Shown here piece by piece: positions 40,297-48,134 of a stretch of 51,792 nt of DNA (position 1 is the first letter of the stretch; each line of letters opens with the position of its first letter). A program made the translations under genes and the position numbers. The DNA is from Lachnospiraceae bacterium (lineage in GTDB: Bacteria; Bacillota; Clostridia; Lachnospirales; Lachnospiraceae), in the NCBI GenBank assembly GCA_014804365.1, contig JAAUZX010000005.1, forward strand, positions 1 through 51,792, in the 5' to 3' direction. The notes under the pieces are model-generated. The model saw only the letters and a list, made by a program, of their open reading frames with translations. It did not search any database and was not told the origin of the DNA.

Positions 40297-40851
40297 CTAT
40301 GTGGCTGGAAGACTGCGCAAAATGATTTCAGTCAGCTTCTCCGGTGTTTCCGGACAGCCACGATGAATCCACTCACTGAGGACGGAGATGAAACCGGCTT
40401 TGAAAAAAGAAAAGTGGTACCACATCTCCGCCTCTTCAATTGAGCCATAATGTTCCTGCATATAAGGTTTGGCGGCATATTCCCATAGTAAGGAGAAACT
40501 TTCACTCGCTGCGGCAGTATAGTGAGTTAGGTAAATATCAAAAAAAGTACGATGTTCTTTGACATAGGCAATCATTTGTGTCATGTTTTCAGGCACTAGA
40601 AAAAAGTCAATAACACTGTCGGAGTTTTGCATCATTTCTCCGATCTCTGTCATCATTTCCAATCCCATTTTATAAATCAGGTCATGTATATCCAGATAGT
40701 GCAGATAGAAAGAAGAGCGATTGATATGGGCCGTTTCACAGATAGCCCGTACAGTCACTTTATGGATATCCTTTTCTTGTGCTAAAGAAAGAAGGGTATT
40801 TTGGATTAGTTTTTCAGTATCCTGATACCGCTGGTTATTTTTCGTATTCAT
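40297..40851 (-). CDS. TetR family transcriptional regulator
   Basis: The N-terminal HTH (TEKLIQNTLLSLAQEKDIHK, VRAICETAHINRSSFYLHYL) is typical of TetR proteins with a DhaS-like C-terminal domain (aromatic and Met-rich ligand domain). AAAGGAG five bases before ATG 40851. It is divergent from a GPH sugar symporter gene. A long inverted repeat in the intergenic region is the probable operator, so it likely represses the transporter and itself until a glycoside inducer binds. Confidence 0.92.
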   Translation of the reverse strand: MNTKNNQRYQDTEKLIQNTLLSLAQEKDIHKVTVRAICETAHINRSSFYLHYLDIHDLIYKMGLEMMTEIGEMMQNSDSVIDFFLVPENMTQMIAYVKEHRTFFDIYLTHYTAAASESFSLLWEYAAKPYMQEHYGSIEEAEMWYHFSFFKAGFISVLSEWIHRGCPETPEKLTEIILRSLPAT

Positions 40852-40868
40852 AGGAACTCCTTTTACTA

Positions 40869-40960
40869 TTAAAGCAACACATGTCTTTAAAATGATGGCT
40901 GACTTTAAGCTTATATCCTATTATAATAAACTCAGATAAACAAAACAAGTGTTGCTTTAA
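40869..40960. promoter_or_regulatory. Divergent TetR/GPH promoter region bracketed by a 12-bp inverted repeat
   Basis: TTAAAGCAACAC (40869-40880) and GTGTTGCTTTAA (40949-40960) are exact inverted copies 68 bases apart. Between them, TATAAT (40922-40927) with CTGACT 17 bases upstream serves the plus strand. An overlapping TATAAT with TTGTTT 17 bases upstream serves the minus strand. Each repeat arm overlaps or adjoins one promoter, as expected of paired repressor sites. Confidence 0.65.
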
Positions 40961-41025
40961 AAGTATGCAATCTTCCATTGATTATTTGTGCCTGCTGATC
41001 TAAACTCGCAGGCTGAGAAAGGAGC

Positions 41026-42447
41026 ATGGTTATTAAAATGTCAGAAATGCTATCAGCGAAAATATTTGACAGTCGGATTAAATCTGAGAAAGTGGAGAAA
41101 AAGGAAAAGTGGCTGGGTTATTTTATCGGACCGATCAGTGTAATTTTAATGAACTCTATTCTGTCAAACTATCTGAATGTGTATTATACGGATGTATTGG
41201 ATATCAGCGGTATCTGGGGCGGTTTGTTCATCAGTGCTTTCCCTGTAGTGGCAAAAGTGTTGGATGTGTTGACGTTCATCTATATGGGAGTCATTGTAGA
41301 CAGAACACGATCCAGACAGGGAAAAGCAAGACCATGGATTTTGTTTTCTGCGCCTCTTTTAACGGTTTGTATGATATTGCTTTTTATAGTGCCGAGAGGA
41401 AATGACAATCTGACTGCGATATGGATTTTTGTCAGTTACACTGTGTTCTACGCTGTGGCATATACGATGTACAGCACGGCGCATACGTTGATGGTGCCGC
41501 TTTCTACCCATAGTGAGGAAGAAAGAAGTAAACTGTCACTACTTACAAATACGCCGAATATGGTTGCCGGTTCCCTGATTGCAATTTTGTTTCCCTGTAT
41601 TGTGGTACCTATGATTGGTGTCAACAGAAAGCTGTGGGTAGGCGTTATGTTGGGAGTGGCTGTTGTGGCATTGCCGACGATTCTGTTAGAATATTTTTAT
41701 ACCAGAGAACGGGTAACAGAGCAAAACAGAATGCAGGAAAAGGGGGAAAGCGGGAAAGTTTCCTTGAGAGAGCAGTTTAAGTGCTGCATGAAGAGCCGCA
41801 GATGGGTCATCCTAATGCTCTACTTGATTCTGATTCAGACTGTGAACGCGATGTTTAGTGCAGGCACTTTCTATTATTGCAACTGGGTGCTTGGAAGCTA
41901 TAATGATGGATATACGCAGGCTCTCTTCTACGCACTGGGGCAGGCTCCGCTTGGAATTGGAATTGTGTTGTGCCGTCCGGTCTGCAATAAATTTGGTAAA
42001 GAGAAGGCGATGGTAGGAGGTTTTGTTTTGGCATTTCTGGGCGTGCTGGTCTGTCTGATCAATCCCGGGAATCTGGTATTGGTGTTGACAGGACAGGTGG
42101 TGAGGACGATAGGATTGATCCCTTCAACATTCATGATTTCCAGTATGCTGGGAGATGCTTTGGATGAGGTGGAACAGGTCAGTGGGAAACGCTGTGATGG
42201 ATTTTCGTCCTCGGTGATGAACTGTATTACGACTTTGATGGGAGGCATTGCTCTTTGTATTTTTAATTTTGGCATTTCACGGCTGGGGTATCAGGCTCCG
42301 ACAGAAACGTTGATTCCGGTACAAAATGCAGCGGTGCAAAATTTCATCATCTTTTGTGTGATTGGCGTTCAGGCAGCAGCGTATCCGGTGATTGTATTGC
42401 TACAGGCAGCAGCAATGAGTTATACTGATCATAATAAGGTAATATAG
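41026..42447 (+). CDS. GPH-family glycoside:cation symporter
   Basis: A 12-helix MFS-type symporter of the glycoside-pentoside-hexuronide family (MFS_2). Seen are GYFIGPISVILMNSILSNYL, the loop 2-3 motif GVIVDRTRSRQGKARPWILF, THTLMVPLS-like AHTLMVPLSTHSEEERSKLS and KFGKEKAMVGGF. It would import a beta-glucoside with H+ or Na+. The ribosome binding site AAAGGAG lies very close to ATG 41026 and 13 bases from ATG 41038, so the start is uncertain by four codons. Its stop overlaps the region upstream of the AraC gene. The second transporter at 43836 is a paralog. Confidence 0.92.
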   Translation: MVIKMSEMLSAKIFDSRIKSEKVEKKEKWLGYFIGPISVILMNSILSNYLNVYYTDVLDISGIWGGLFISAFPVVAKVLDVLTFIYMGVIVDRTRSRQGKARPWILFSAPLLTVCMILLFIVPRGNDNLTAIWIFVSYTVFYAVAYTMYSTAHTLMVPLSTHSEEERSKLSLLTNTPNMVAGSLIAILFPCIVVPMIGVNRKLWVGVMLGVAVVALPTILLEYFYTRERVTEQNRMQEKGESGKVSLREQFKCCMKSRRWVILMLYLILIQTVNAMFSAGTFYYCNWVLGSYNDGYTQALFYALGQAPLGIGIVLCRPVCNKFGKEKAMVGGFVLAFLGVLVCLINPGNLVLVLTGQVVRTIGLIPSTFMISSMLGDALDEVEQVSGKRCDGFSSSVMNCITTLMGGIALCIFNFGISRLGYQAPTETLIPVQNAAVQNFIIFCVIGVQAAAYPVIVLLQAAAMSYTDHNKVI

Positions 42448-42494
42448 TGAAAGCTGCAATGGAAAGAAAAATGCAAGGAAAGCCGGAGCGGAGA

Positions 42495-43739
42495 ATGATG
42501 AAAATAAGATATGAGCTACAATTTATTGTTGACCGAATCTGCACAACCTGGGGTATTGCGTGCTATGTGTTAGGAAAGGATGAAGAGCCTATTGTATGCA
42601 TACCCCATGTGGAAAATGCGCCGATTTTGGATGAGGGAAATCTGGAAATTCGCTATCGGGAGGCGGCGGATGCGATTTCCCGCGTGTGGAATGTGTGTGA
42701 AGATCACGCTTTTCCGGTGCTTTTGCGGGAGGGGAAGCAGGTATATTATTTTGCATTCCGGTATGATGAGGATTTGCTGTTTTTGGCAGGACCATTTGCA
42801 TTTGATGAGATTTCTTTTGAGGAAATCCATCAATTCCGTAAGAGGCACGGTATTAAAAATAGAGAGTATATGATACCAATTATAGAGTTAAAGAAAGTAT
42901 TGAACTGTATGGTTGTCTCTTTTTATTTATTGACTGGAAGGCAGATTACGGAGGATGAAATCTTGATGGATAAGCTTAACAGTCGTGTCCAGGAAAAGGA
43001 GGTGCTTGCCTATGAGATAGGCCGGCAGACAGAAGAAGAAAGCCGGATGTCCTACGAGTATGAGCTGAAATGGCTGGCATCCGTGGAGAATGGAACTGTT
43101 GACCCAAGCTACATGTTTTTAAATGAGGAGAATCTACAGAAACTCAAAGGGGTTGGAAATTTGGCAGATAAGGATGGCTATAAGCAGATTGAGTATATGG
43201 TAATTACTGCGGTTGCCCTGGCTTGCCGGGCGGCGATCCGTGGTGGAATCAATCCCTATGACGCTTATAATGTAGCGGACCTGTATTTTCAGCAGGTTGC
43301 GAAATGTCATACTATTATGGAGATGCTTAACATCTACGCGAATACAATGATGGATTTTTCGGAGCGTGTGCGCAGGGTAAACGAGAACCGGCTAAGCTCT
43401 GATGTGGAAAAATGCAAAGATTATATTGCCAGAAACCGTACAAAGAAATTTTCATTAACTGATCTTGCGGAGAACGTGGGGAAAAACCCAAGCTACCTGT
43501 CCGATAAATTTTCCCGGGAAACGGGTATGACCTTACAGGAATATACGAAGCGACAGAGACTGGAGGCAGCAGCCAACATGCTGGTCTACTCGGACACCGG
43601 GATCGGAGATATTGCGGAGTATCTGCACTTTTCATCCCAGAGCTATTTTGGTGTCTGTTTCAAGAATTACTATCATATGACACCGGCAAAATACAGAGAA
43701 AGGCACCGGATCATAGATTTCAAAGAAAAAACAGAATAA
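42495..43739 (+). CDS. AraC family transcriptional regulator
   Basis: The C-terminal ~100 residues form the double-HTH AraC domain (KKFSLTDLAENVGKNPSYLS, GMTLQEYTKRQRLEAAANML, DIAEYLHFSSQSYFGVCFKN and YHMTPAKYRE). The N-terminal ~300 residues form a PocR/YesN-like sensory region. Starts at GTG 42447, ATG 42459 and ATG 42471 are in frame but lack a ribosome binding site. GGAGCGGAG upstream points to ATG 42495 or 42498 (MMKIRYEL). It sits between two GPH symporter genes and most likely activates the downstream transporter-glycosidase genes. Confidence 0.9.
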   Translation: MMKIRYELQFIVDRICTTWGIACYVLGKDEEPIVCIPHVENAPILDEGNLEIRYREAADAISRVWNVCEDHAFPVLLREGKQVYYFAFRYDEDLLFLAGPFAFDEISFEEIHQFRKRHGIKNREYMIPIIELKKVLNCMVVSFYLLTGRQITEDEILMDKLNSRVQEKEVLAYEIGRQTEEESRMSYEYELKWLASVENGTVDPSYMFLNEENLQKLKGVGNLADKDGYKQIEYMVITAVALACRAAIRGGINPYDAYNVADLYFQQVAKCHTIMEMLNIYANTMMDFSERVRRVNENRLSSDVEKCKDYIARNRTKKFSLTDLAENVGKNPSYLSDKFSRETGMTLQEYTKRQRLEAAANMLVYSDTGIGDIAEYLHFSSQSYFGVCFKNYYHMTPAKYRERHRIIDFKEKTE

Positions 43740-43835
43740 AATTAACAAAAACCTAAAATGTTTAATAAAACTAGAGAATCCTCCTGATGTATGCTATAAG
43801 CATAAAGACACTAAATTTTCTATGGAGGGCTGGTT

Positions 43836-45545
43836 ATGGCAAAAGAAAAGAGACAGGGCGGTTTTTGGGCGCAGAGTTTTTTGGATTCCCGGGTCAAATC
43901 CGCGAACACGGAAGGAAAGGAAAAGGTTTGGGGTTACTTTGTAGGGCCGATGTTTATGATGATGGCATACTATGGAATCGCCGGAACCTATATTACACAA
44001 TTTTACACAGATGTATTAGGTATTTCAGGCGTGCTGCTTACTATGATGCCGCTTTTTTCAAAGATTTTTGACGCGATTACTAACGTGATTATGGGGCGTA
44101 TCATTGATAAAACCCGGACGAAGCAGGGAAAAGCAAGGCCCTGGATGCTGGCATCTGGATTTTTCATCACGTTTACTGGGATTCTATTGTATAATGTGCC
44201 AAGGGCTGATTACAAGGTACAGATCGTATGGATCATAGTAAGCTACAATCTCTTTTTTGCATTTGCCTATACGATTTATAACATGAGCCATACATTGATG
44301 GTTCCATTGTCAACGCGTAACACCAAGCAGAGAGATTCCCTGGCTATGCTGACTTCCATGGGAACTTCCATGATTCCCGGTCTGCTTGTCACAGTCATTA
44401 TGCCGGTTATAGTTGCGAACATGGGCGTGGGTACCGAAGCGCAGGGGAGATGGGCGCTTGTCATGAGCCTTCTTTCCATCTTTGCGATTCCGGCTGTTTT
44501 GGTTGAATATTATTTCACAAAGGAGCGTGTAACAGAGGAAAGTATCAGTGAATCCGGTGAGAATACCATGGAGATTGCGCCGATGATCGATCAGATCCGT
44601 GCTTGTCTGTCTAATAAATATTGGTGGATGGTCATGGCATTTTGGGCACTCTTTCAGGTTACACAGTTTTTAAATACCAATATCATGCTTTATTTCTGTA
44701 ACTGGGTATTGGGAAATTCGGTTGCGTCTGGTGCCACAAACCAGATTTTGGTCAATGCTATTGGTCAGGCGCCTCTGGGATTCGGTATCTTTATCCTGTG
44801 GCCTTTAGTACATAAATTTGGTAAGCGCTGGGTGACACAGATTGGTTTTGTGATTGCGGCCATAGGCTGTGTTATGGTACTGCTTAAGCCCACCAATTTG
44901 GGAATCGTGCTGGCAGGTATGATGATCAAGTCTATCGGTTGTCTTCCCACCTATGCGATGGCAGCTTTTCTGGCAGAGGCTATGGATCACATTGAGTGGA
45001 AGCACGGATATCGGGTTGACGGGTTCACGGCATCCGTCAATACCATAATCGTGACCATTTCTGCCGGTATCGGACAGAGTATTATCCTTGGCGGATTGAA
45101 CCTTTTTGGATATATTTCGCCGGCTTCTATCGGGGCAACGTCAGAGACAATTATTAATCAGCCGGCCAGTGCGCAGAATTTTATGACTTGGATGTATGTT
45201 GGCGTTCCCATGATTGGATATTTGATTATTGGATTGATTTTCAGTCTGTATGATCTGGAGGATAAGATTCCGCAGATTACAAAGGATATTACCGCCCGCC
45301 ATAAAGCGGAGGCTGAAGCCCGCGGAGAGGTTTACATTACAGCGGAGGAAAAAGAAGCTATGGAAATCGCTGAGCAGGAGAAGAAGGCAGAAATGATCCG
45401 CATTAAAGAATTAAAGGAAAAATGTGCGAAGAAGGGATTGAATTTCGAGGAGGAAGAAGCAAAATATCAGGCAAAGATAGGAGAGAAGAAAGCAAAGGAG
45501 GAAGCAAAGAGGGCTGCGAAGGAAGCAAAGAAGAAAAAGAGATAA
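43836..45545 (+). CDS. GPH-family glycoside:cation symporter with long charged tail
   Basis: This is the second MFS_2/GPH symporter (GYFVGPMFMMMAYYGIAGTY, GRIIDKTRTKQGKARPWMLA, SHTLMVPLSTRNTKQRDSLA, KFGKRWVTQIGF). At 569 aa it is about 100 residues longer than its paralog at 41026. The excess is a cytoplasmic Lys/Glu/Ala-rich tail from ~480 (AEEKEAMEIAEQEKKAEMIR, AKEEAKRAAKEAKKKKR), predicted as helix or coiled coil. GGAGGGC before ATG 43836 fixes the start. It is followed by a GC-rich hairpin and the second GH3 gene, and is therefore the transporter most closely tied to the glycosidases. Confidence 0.92.
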   Translation: MAKEKRQGGFWAQSFLDSRVKSANTEGKEKVWGYFVGPMFMMMAYYGIAGTYITQFYTDVLGISGVLLTMMPLFSKIFDAITNVIMGRIIDKTRTKQGKARPWMLASGFFITFTGILLYNVPRADYKVQIVWIIVSYNLFFAFAYTIYNMSHTLMVPLSTRNTKQRDSLAMLTSMGTSMIPGLLVTVIMPVIVANMGVGTEAQGRWALVMSLLSIFAIPAVLVEYYFTKERVTEESISESGENTMEIAPMIDQIRACLSNKYWWMVMAFWALFQVTQFLNTNIMLYFCNWVLGNSVASGATNQILVNAIGQAPLGFGIFILWPLVHKFGKRWVTQIGFVIAAIGCVMVLLKPTNLGIVLAGMMIKSIGCLPTYAMAAFLAEAMDHIEWKHGYRVDGFTASVNTIIVTISAGIGQSIILGGLNLFGYISPASIGATSETIINQPASAQNFMTWMYVGVPMIGYLIIGLIFSLYDLEDKIPQITKDITARHKAEAEARGEVYITAEEKEAMEIAEQEKKAEMIRIKELKEKCAKKGLNFEEEEAKYQAKIGEKKAKEEAKRAAKEAKKKKR

Positions 45546-45570
45546 AGTAGCACCTGTTATTCTTACAGGG

Positions 45571-45597
45571 CAGGCGGACGGTAATGCTGTCCGCCTG
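45571..45597 (+). other. Stable hairpin between the symporter and GH3 genes
   Basis: CAGGCGGAC and GTCCGCCTG form a perfect 9-bp stem with a 9-base loop. TTATGTC follows rather than a T run, so partial termination or mRNA stabilisation is more likely than full termination. A smaller stem CCTGT/ACAGG lies just before it. Confidence 0.6.
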
Positions 45598-45634
45598 TTA
45601 TGTCAAACAAAGAAAATAGGTTTGGAGGCTTACA

Positions 45635-48088
45635 ATGAAATTGAATGAATATGAAGTTAAACATAATGCGTATCTTCGCGAAAACGGTGCGGAGTGCACG
45701 GTGCTTTTGAAAAAGGATGGGAATTTTCCGCTAAAAGGAACAGGGCAGATCGCCCTCTATGGGAGCGGGGCAAGATATACGATCAAGGGCGGCACAGGAT
45801 CCGGCGAAGTTAATTCCAGATTTTATGTGACAGTTGAGGAAGGGCTTAAAAATGCCGGTTTTACTATTACCTCAGGCAGATGGCTGGATGGATATGATAA
45901 AGTGCGTGCAGAAGCAAAACAGCAGTTTATCAAAGATATTAAGGCAGAGGCAAAGGAAAAGCATACACAGGCAGTTATCATCTGTATGGGGCGCTCCATG
46001 GCGGAGCCGGAGTATCACCTGCCCATAGACGGAGAGGGAGATACTGCTATTTATGTACTTTCTCGTATTTCCGGAGAAGGGAGTGACAGAGAACCGGTTG
46101 CAGGGGAGATTCTACTTTCGGAAACGGAGAAGAGAGATATTTTGTCGTGCAATGCAAAGTATCAGAACTTTATGCTGGTAATCAATTCGGGCGGTGTTGT
46201 CGATCTGACCCCGGTAAAGGATGTGAAAAATATTTTAATCCTGTCCCAGCTTGGCGTGGAGACCGGAGATATTCTGGCAGACATTCTTCTTGGAAAAAGC
46301 AGTCCATCCGGGAAGCTTACTACTACGTGGAGCGCGTGGGCAGAATATCCGTCTATGGGTGAGTTTGGTGACAAGAACGAGACCAGATATAAGGAAGGTA
46401 TTTATGTAGGCTACCGCTATTTTGACAGCGTTGGAAAATCACCTCTGTATCCCTTCGGATATGGGCTTTCCTATACTGACTTCTGTTTGGAAAAGGACAG
46501 CGTCCGGCTGGACGGAAAGAGGGTTACGGTGACTGCCAATATTAAGAATGTGGGCAAATATACCGGTAAGGAAGTGCTGCAGGTATACCTATCCTCTCCG
46601 GAAGGAAAGCTGGATCAGCCATATCAGGCACTGGCAGGCTTTGCAAAAACGAAGTCGCTTGCACCCGGCCAGGAACAAAAGCTTTCGGTGGGCTTTGATC
46701 TATCTGATATGGCATCCTACGATGAGGCATCGGCAAGCTATATCCTGGAGGCAGGCGACTATGTTCTACGGGTCGGGAATAGCAGTTCTGACACGACAGT
46801 TTATGGTGTGATCCGTGTGGAGGAGGAGATTTGTTGTGTCAAGACCAGAAATGTGATGGGCAGACCGGACTTTACCGATTACAAGCCGGCGGCAGGAGAA
46901 AGAAAAAGCAGTTCGTTTTCGGCAGGAGAGCAGGAAGGAACAACAGTGCTGGATCTTGCGAAGGATGCGATTGACACTGTCTGTGTGGATTTTAACCTGA
47001 CTTGTGAAATTGACGCGGACGTAAAAAAGCTTTCTGATGATCAGCTGATCAAGATGAATCTGGGAGCCTTTGATCCCAAAGGTGGTATGGCCAGTATGAT
47101 CGGGAATGCAGGCTTTACGGTTGCCGGGGCAGCAGGGCAGACATTTATGGAGGCGAAGGAGTATGGCATCCTGTCCATGGTTATGGCGGACGGTCCGGCT
47201 GGACTTCGGATCAGCCGTGAGTATGCCAAAGATAAAAAAGGCATGGCACATACGCTGGGAGCATCTTTCCCAGAGTCCATGATGGATTTTTTACCAAAGA
47301 TTGCCAAGTTGTTCATAAAGCAAATAGGATATAAGGTGAAGAAAACGGATACTATCGAAAACCAGTATGCAACGGCAATACCGATTGGAACAGCAATTGC
47401 CCAAAGCTTTAACATTGACTTTGCGGAAAAATGCGGAGATATTGTAGGATTTGAAATGGAACTGTTTGGCGTGCACTTGTGGCTGGCACCGGCGCTCAAC
47501 ATTCACAGAAGCATCCGCTGTGGAAGGAACTTTGAATATTTTTCCGAGGACCCCGTCATCAGCGGTGAATTTGCTGCTGCCATTACCAGAGGGGTACAGT
47601 CACATCCGGGATGTGGAACCACAATCAAGCATTATGCGGCAAATAATCAGGAATTGAACCGTACACAGAATAACAGTCAGGCGAGTGAGCGGGCGCTCCG
47701 GGAGATTTATCTGAAAGGATTTGGAATTGCGGTAAGGAAATCACAGCCTAAGGCAGTTATGACGTCCTACAATCTGATCAATGGCATCCACACGTCAGAG
47801 CATAAGGGTATGATCAATGATGTACTTAAGTGTGAGTTTGGCTATAAGGGAATTGTTATGACCGACTGGGTAATTGCGAACTATGCCACGGAAAAAGGCT
47901 GTATCCACCCTGTTGCAAAGGCACCGAACGTAATCATGGCAGGCGGAGACCTCTTCATGCCGGGCAGCAAGTCAGACTACGAAGATGTAGCAGCTGCCAT
48001 GAAGGAAGGAAAGGTGACAAGGGAGCAGATGATAGTGAATGCATCACGAACTGCCAGGATGGCCAGGGAATTAGTGAAAGGTAAATAA
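45635..48088 (+). CDS. GH3 beta-glucosidase, circularly permuted (second copy)
   Basis: This 817-aa enzyme has the same swapped domain order as its paralog at 37821. The sandwich domain comes first (KKDGNFPLKGTGQIALYGSG, YKEGIYVGYRYFDSVGKSPL), then fibronectin-like (NVGKYTGKEVLQVYLS), then the GH3 barrel (VMADGPAGLRISREYAKD, LNIHRSIRCGRNFEYFSEDP). The nucleophile is D744 in GIVMTDWVIA. No signal peptide. TGGAGG seven bases upstream fixes the start. It is followed within 50 bases by GH2 and then GH1 genes on the same strand. The two GH3 copies differ most in the linker between the fibronectin-like domain and the barrel, hinting at different substrates. Confidence 0.94.
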   Translation: MKLNEYEVKHNAYLRENGAECTVLLKKDGNFPLKGTGQIALYGSGARYTIKGGTGSGEVNSRFYVTVEEGLKNAGFTITSGRWLDGYDKVRAEAKQQFIKDIKAEAKEKHTQAVIICMGRSMAEPEYHLPIDGEGDTAIYVLSRISGEGSDREPVAGEILLSETEKRDILSCNAKYQNFMLVINSGGVVDLTPVKDVKNILILSQLGVETGDILADILLGKSSPSGKLTTTWSAWAEYPSMGEFGDKNETRYKEGIYVGYRYFDSVGKSPLYPFGYGLSYTDFCLEKDSVRLDGKRVTVTANIKNVGKYTGKEVLQVYLSSPEGKLDQPYQALAGFAKTKSLAPGQEQKLSVGFDLSDMASYDEASASYILEAGDYVLRVGNSSSDTTVYGVIRVEEEICCVKTRNVMGRPDFTDYKPAAGERKSSSFSAGEQEGTTVLDLAKDAIDTVCVDFNLTCEIDADVKKLSDDQLIKMNLGAFDPKGGMASMIGNAGFTVAGAAGQTFMEAKEYGILSMVMADGPAGLRISREYAKDKKGMAHTLGASFPESMMDFLPKIAKLFIKQIGYKVKKTDTIENQYATAIPIGTAIAQSFNIDFAEKCGDIVGFEMELFGVHLWLAPALNIHRSIRCGRNFEYFSEDPVISGEFAAAITRGVQSHPGCGTTIKHYAANNQELNRTQNNSQASERALREIYLKGFGIAVRKSQPKAVMTSYNLINGIHTSEHKGMINDVLKCEFGYKGIVMTDWVIANYATEKGCIHPVAKAPNVIMAGGDLFMPGSKSDYEDVAAAMKEGKVTREQMIVNASRTARMARELVKGK

Positions 48089-48134
48089 GAAGTATGGCGT
48101 TGGATAAGAGAGCGGCATAGAGACGAGGTAGAAT

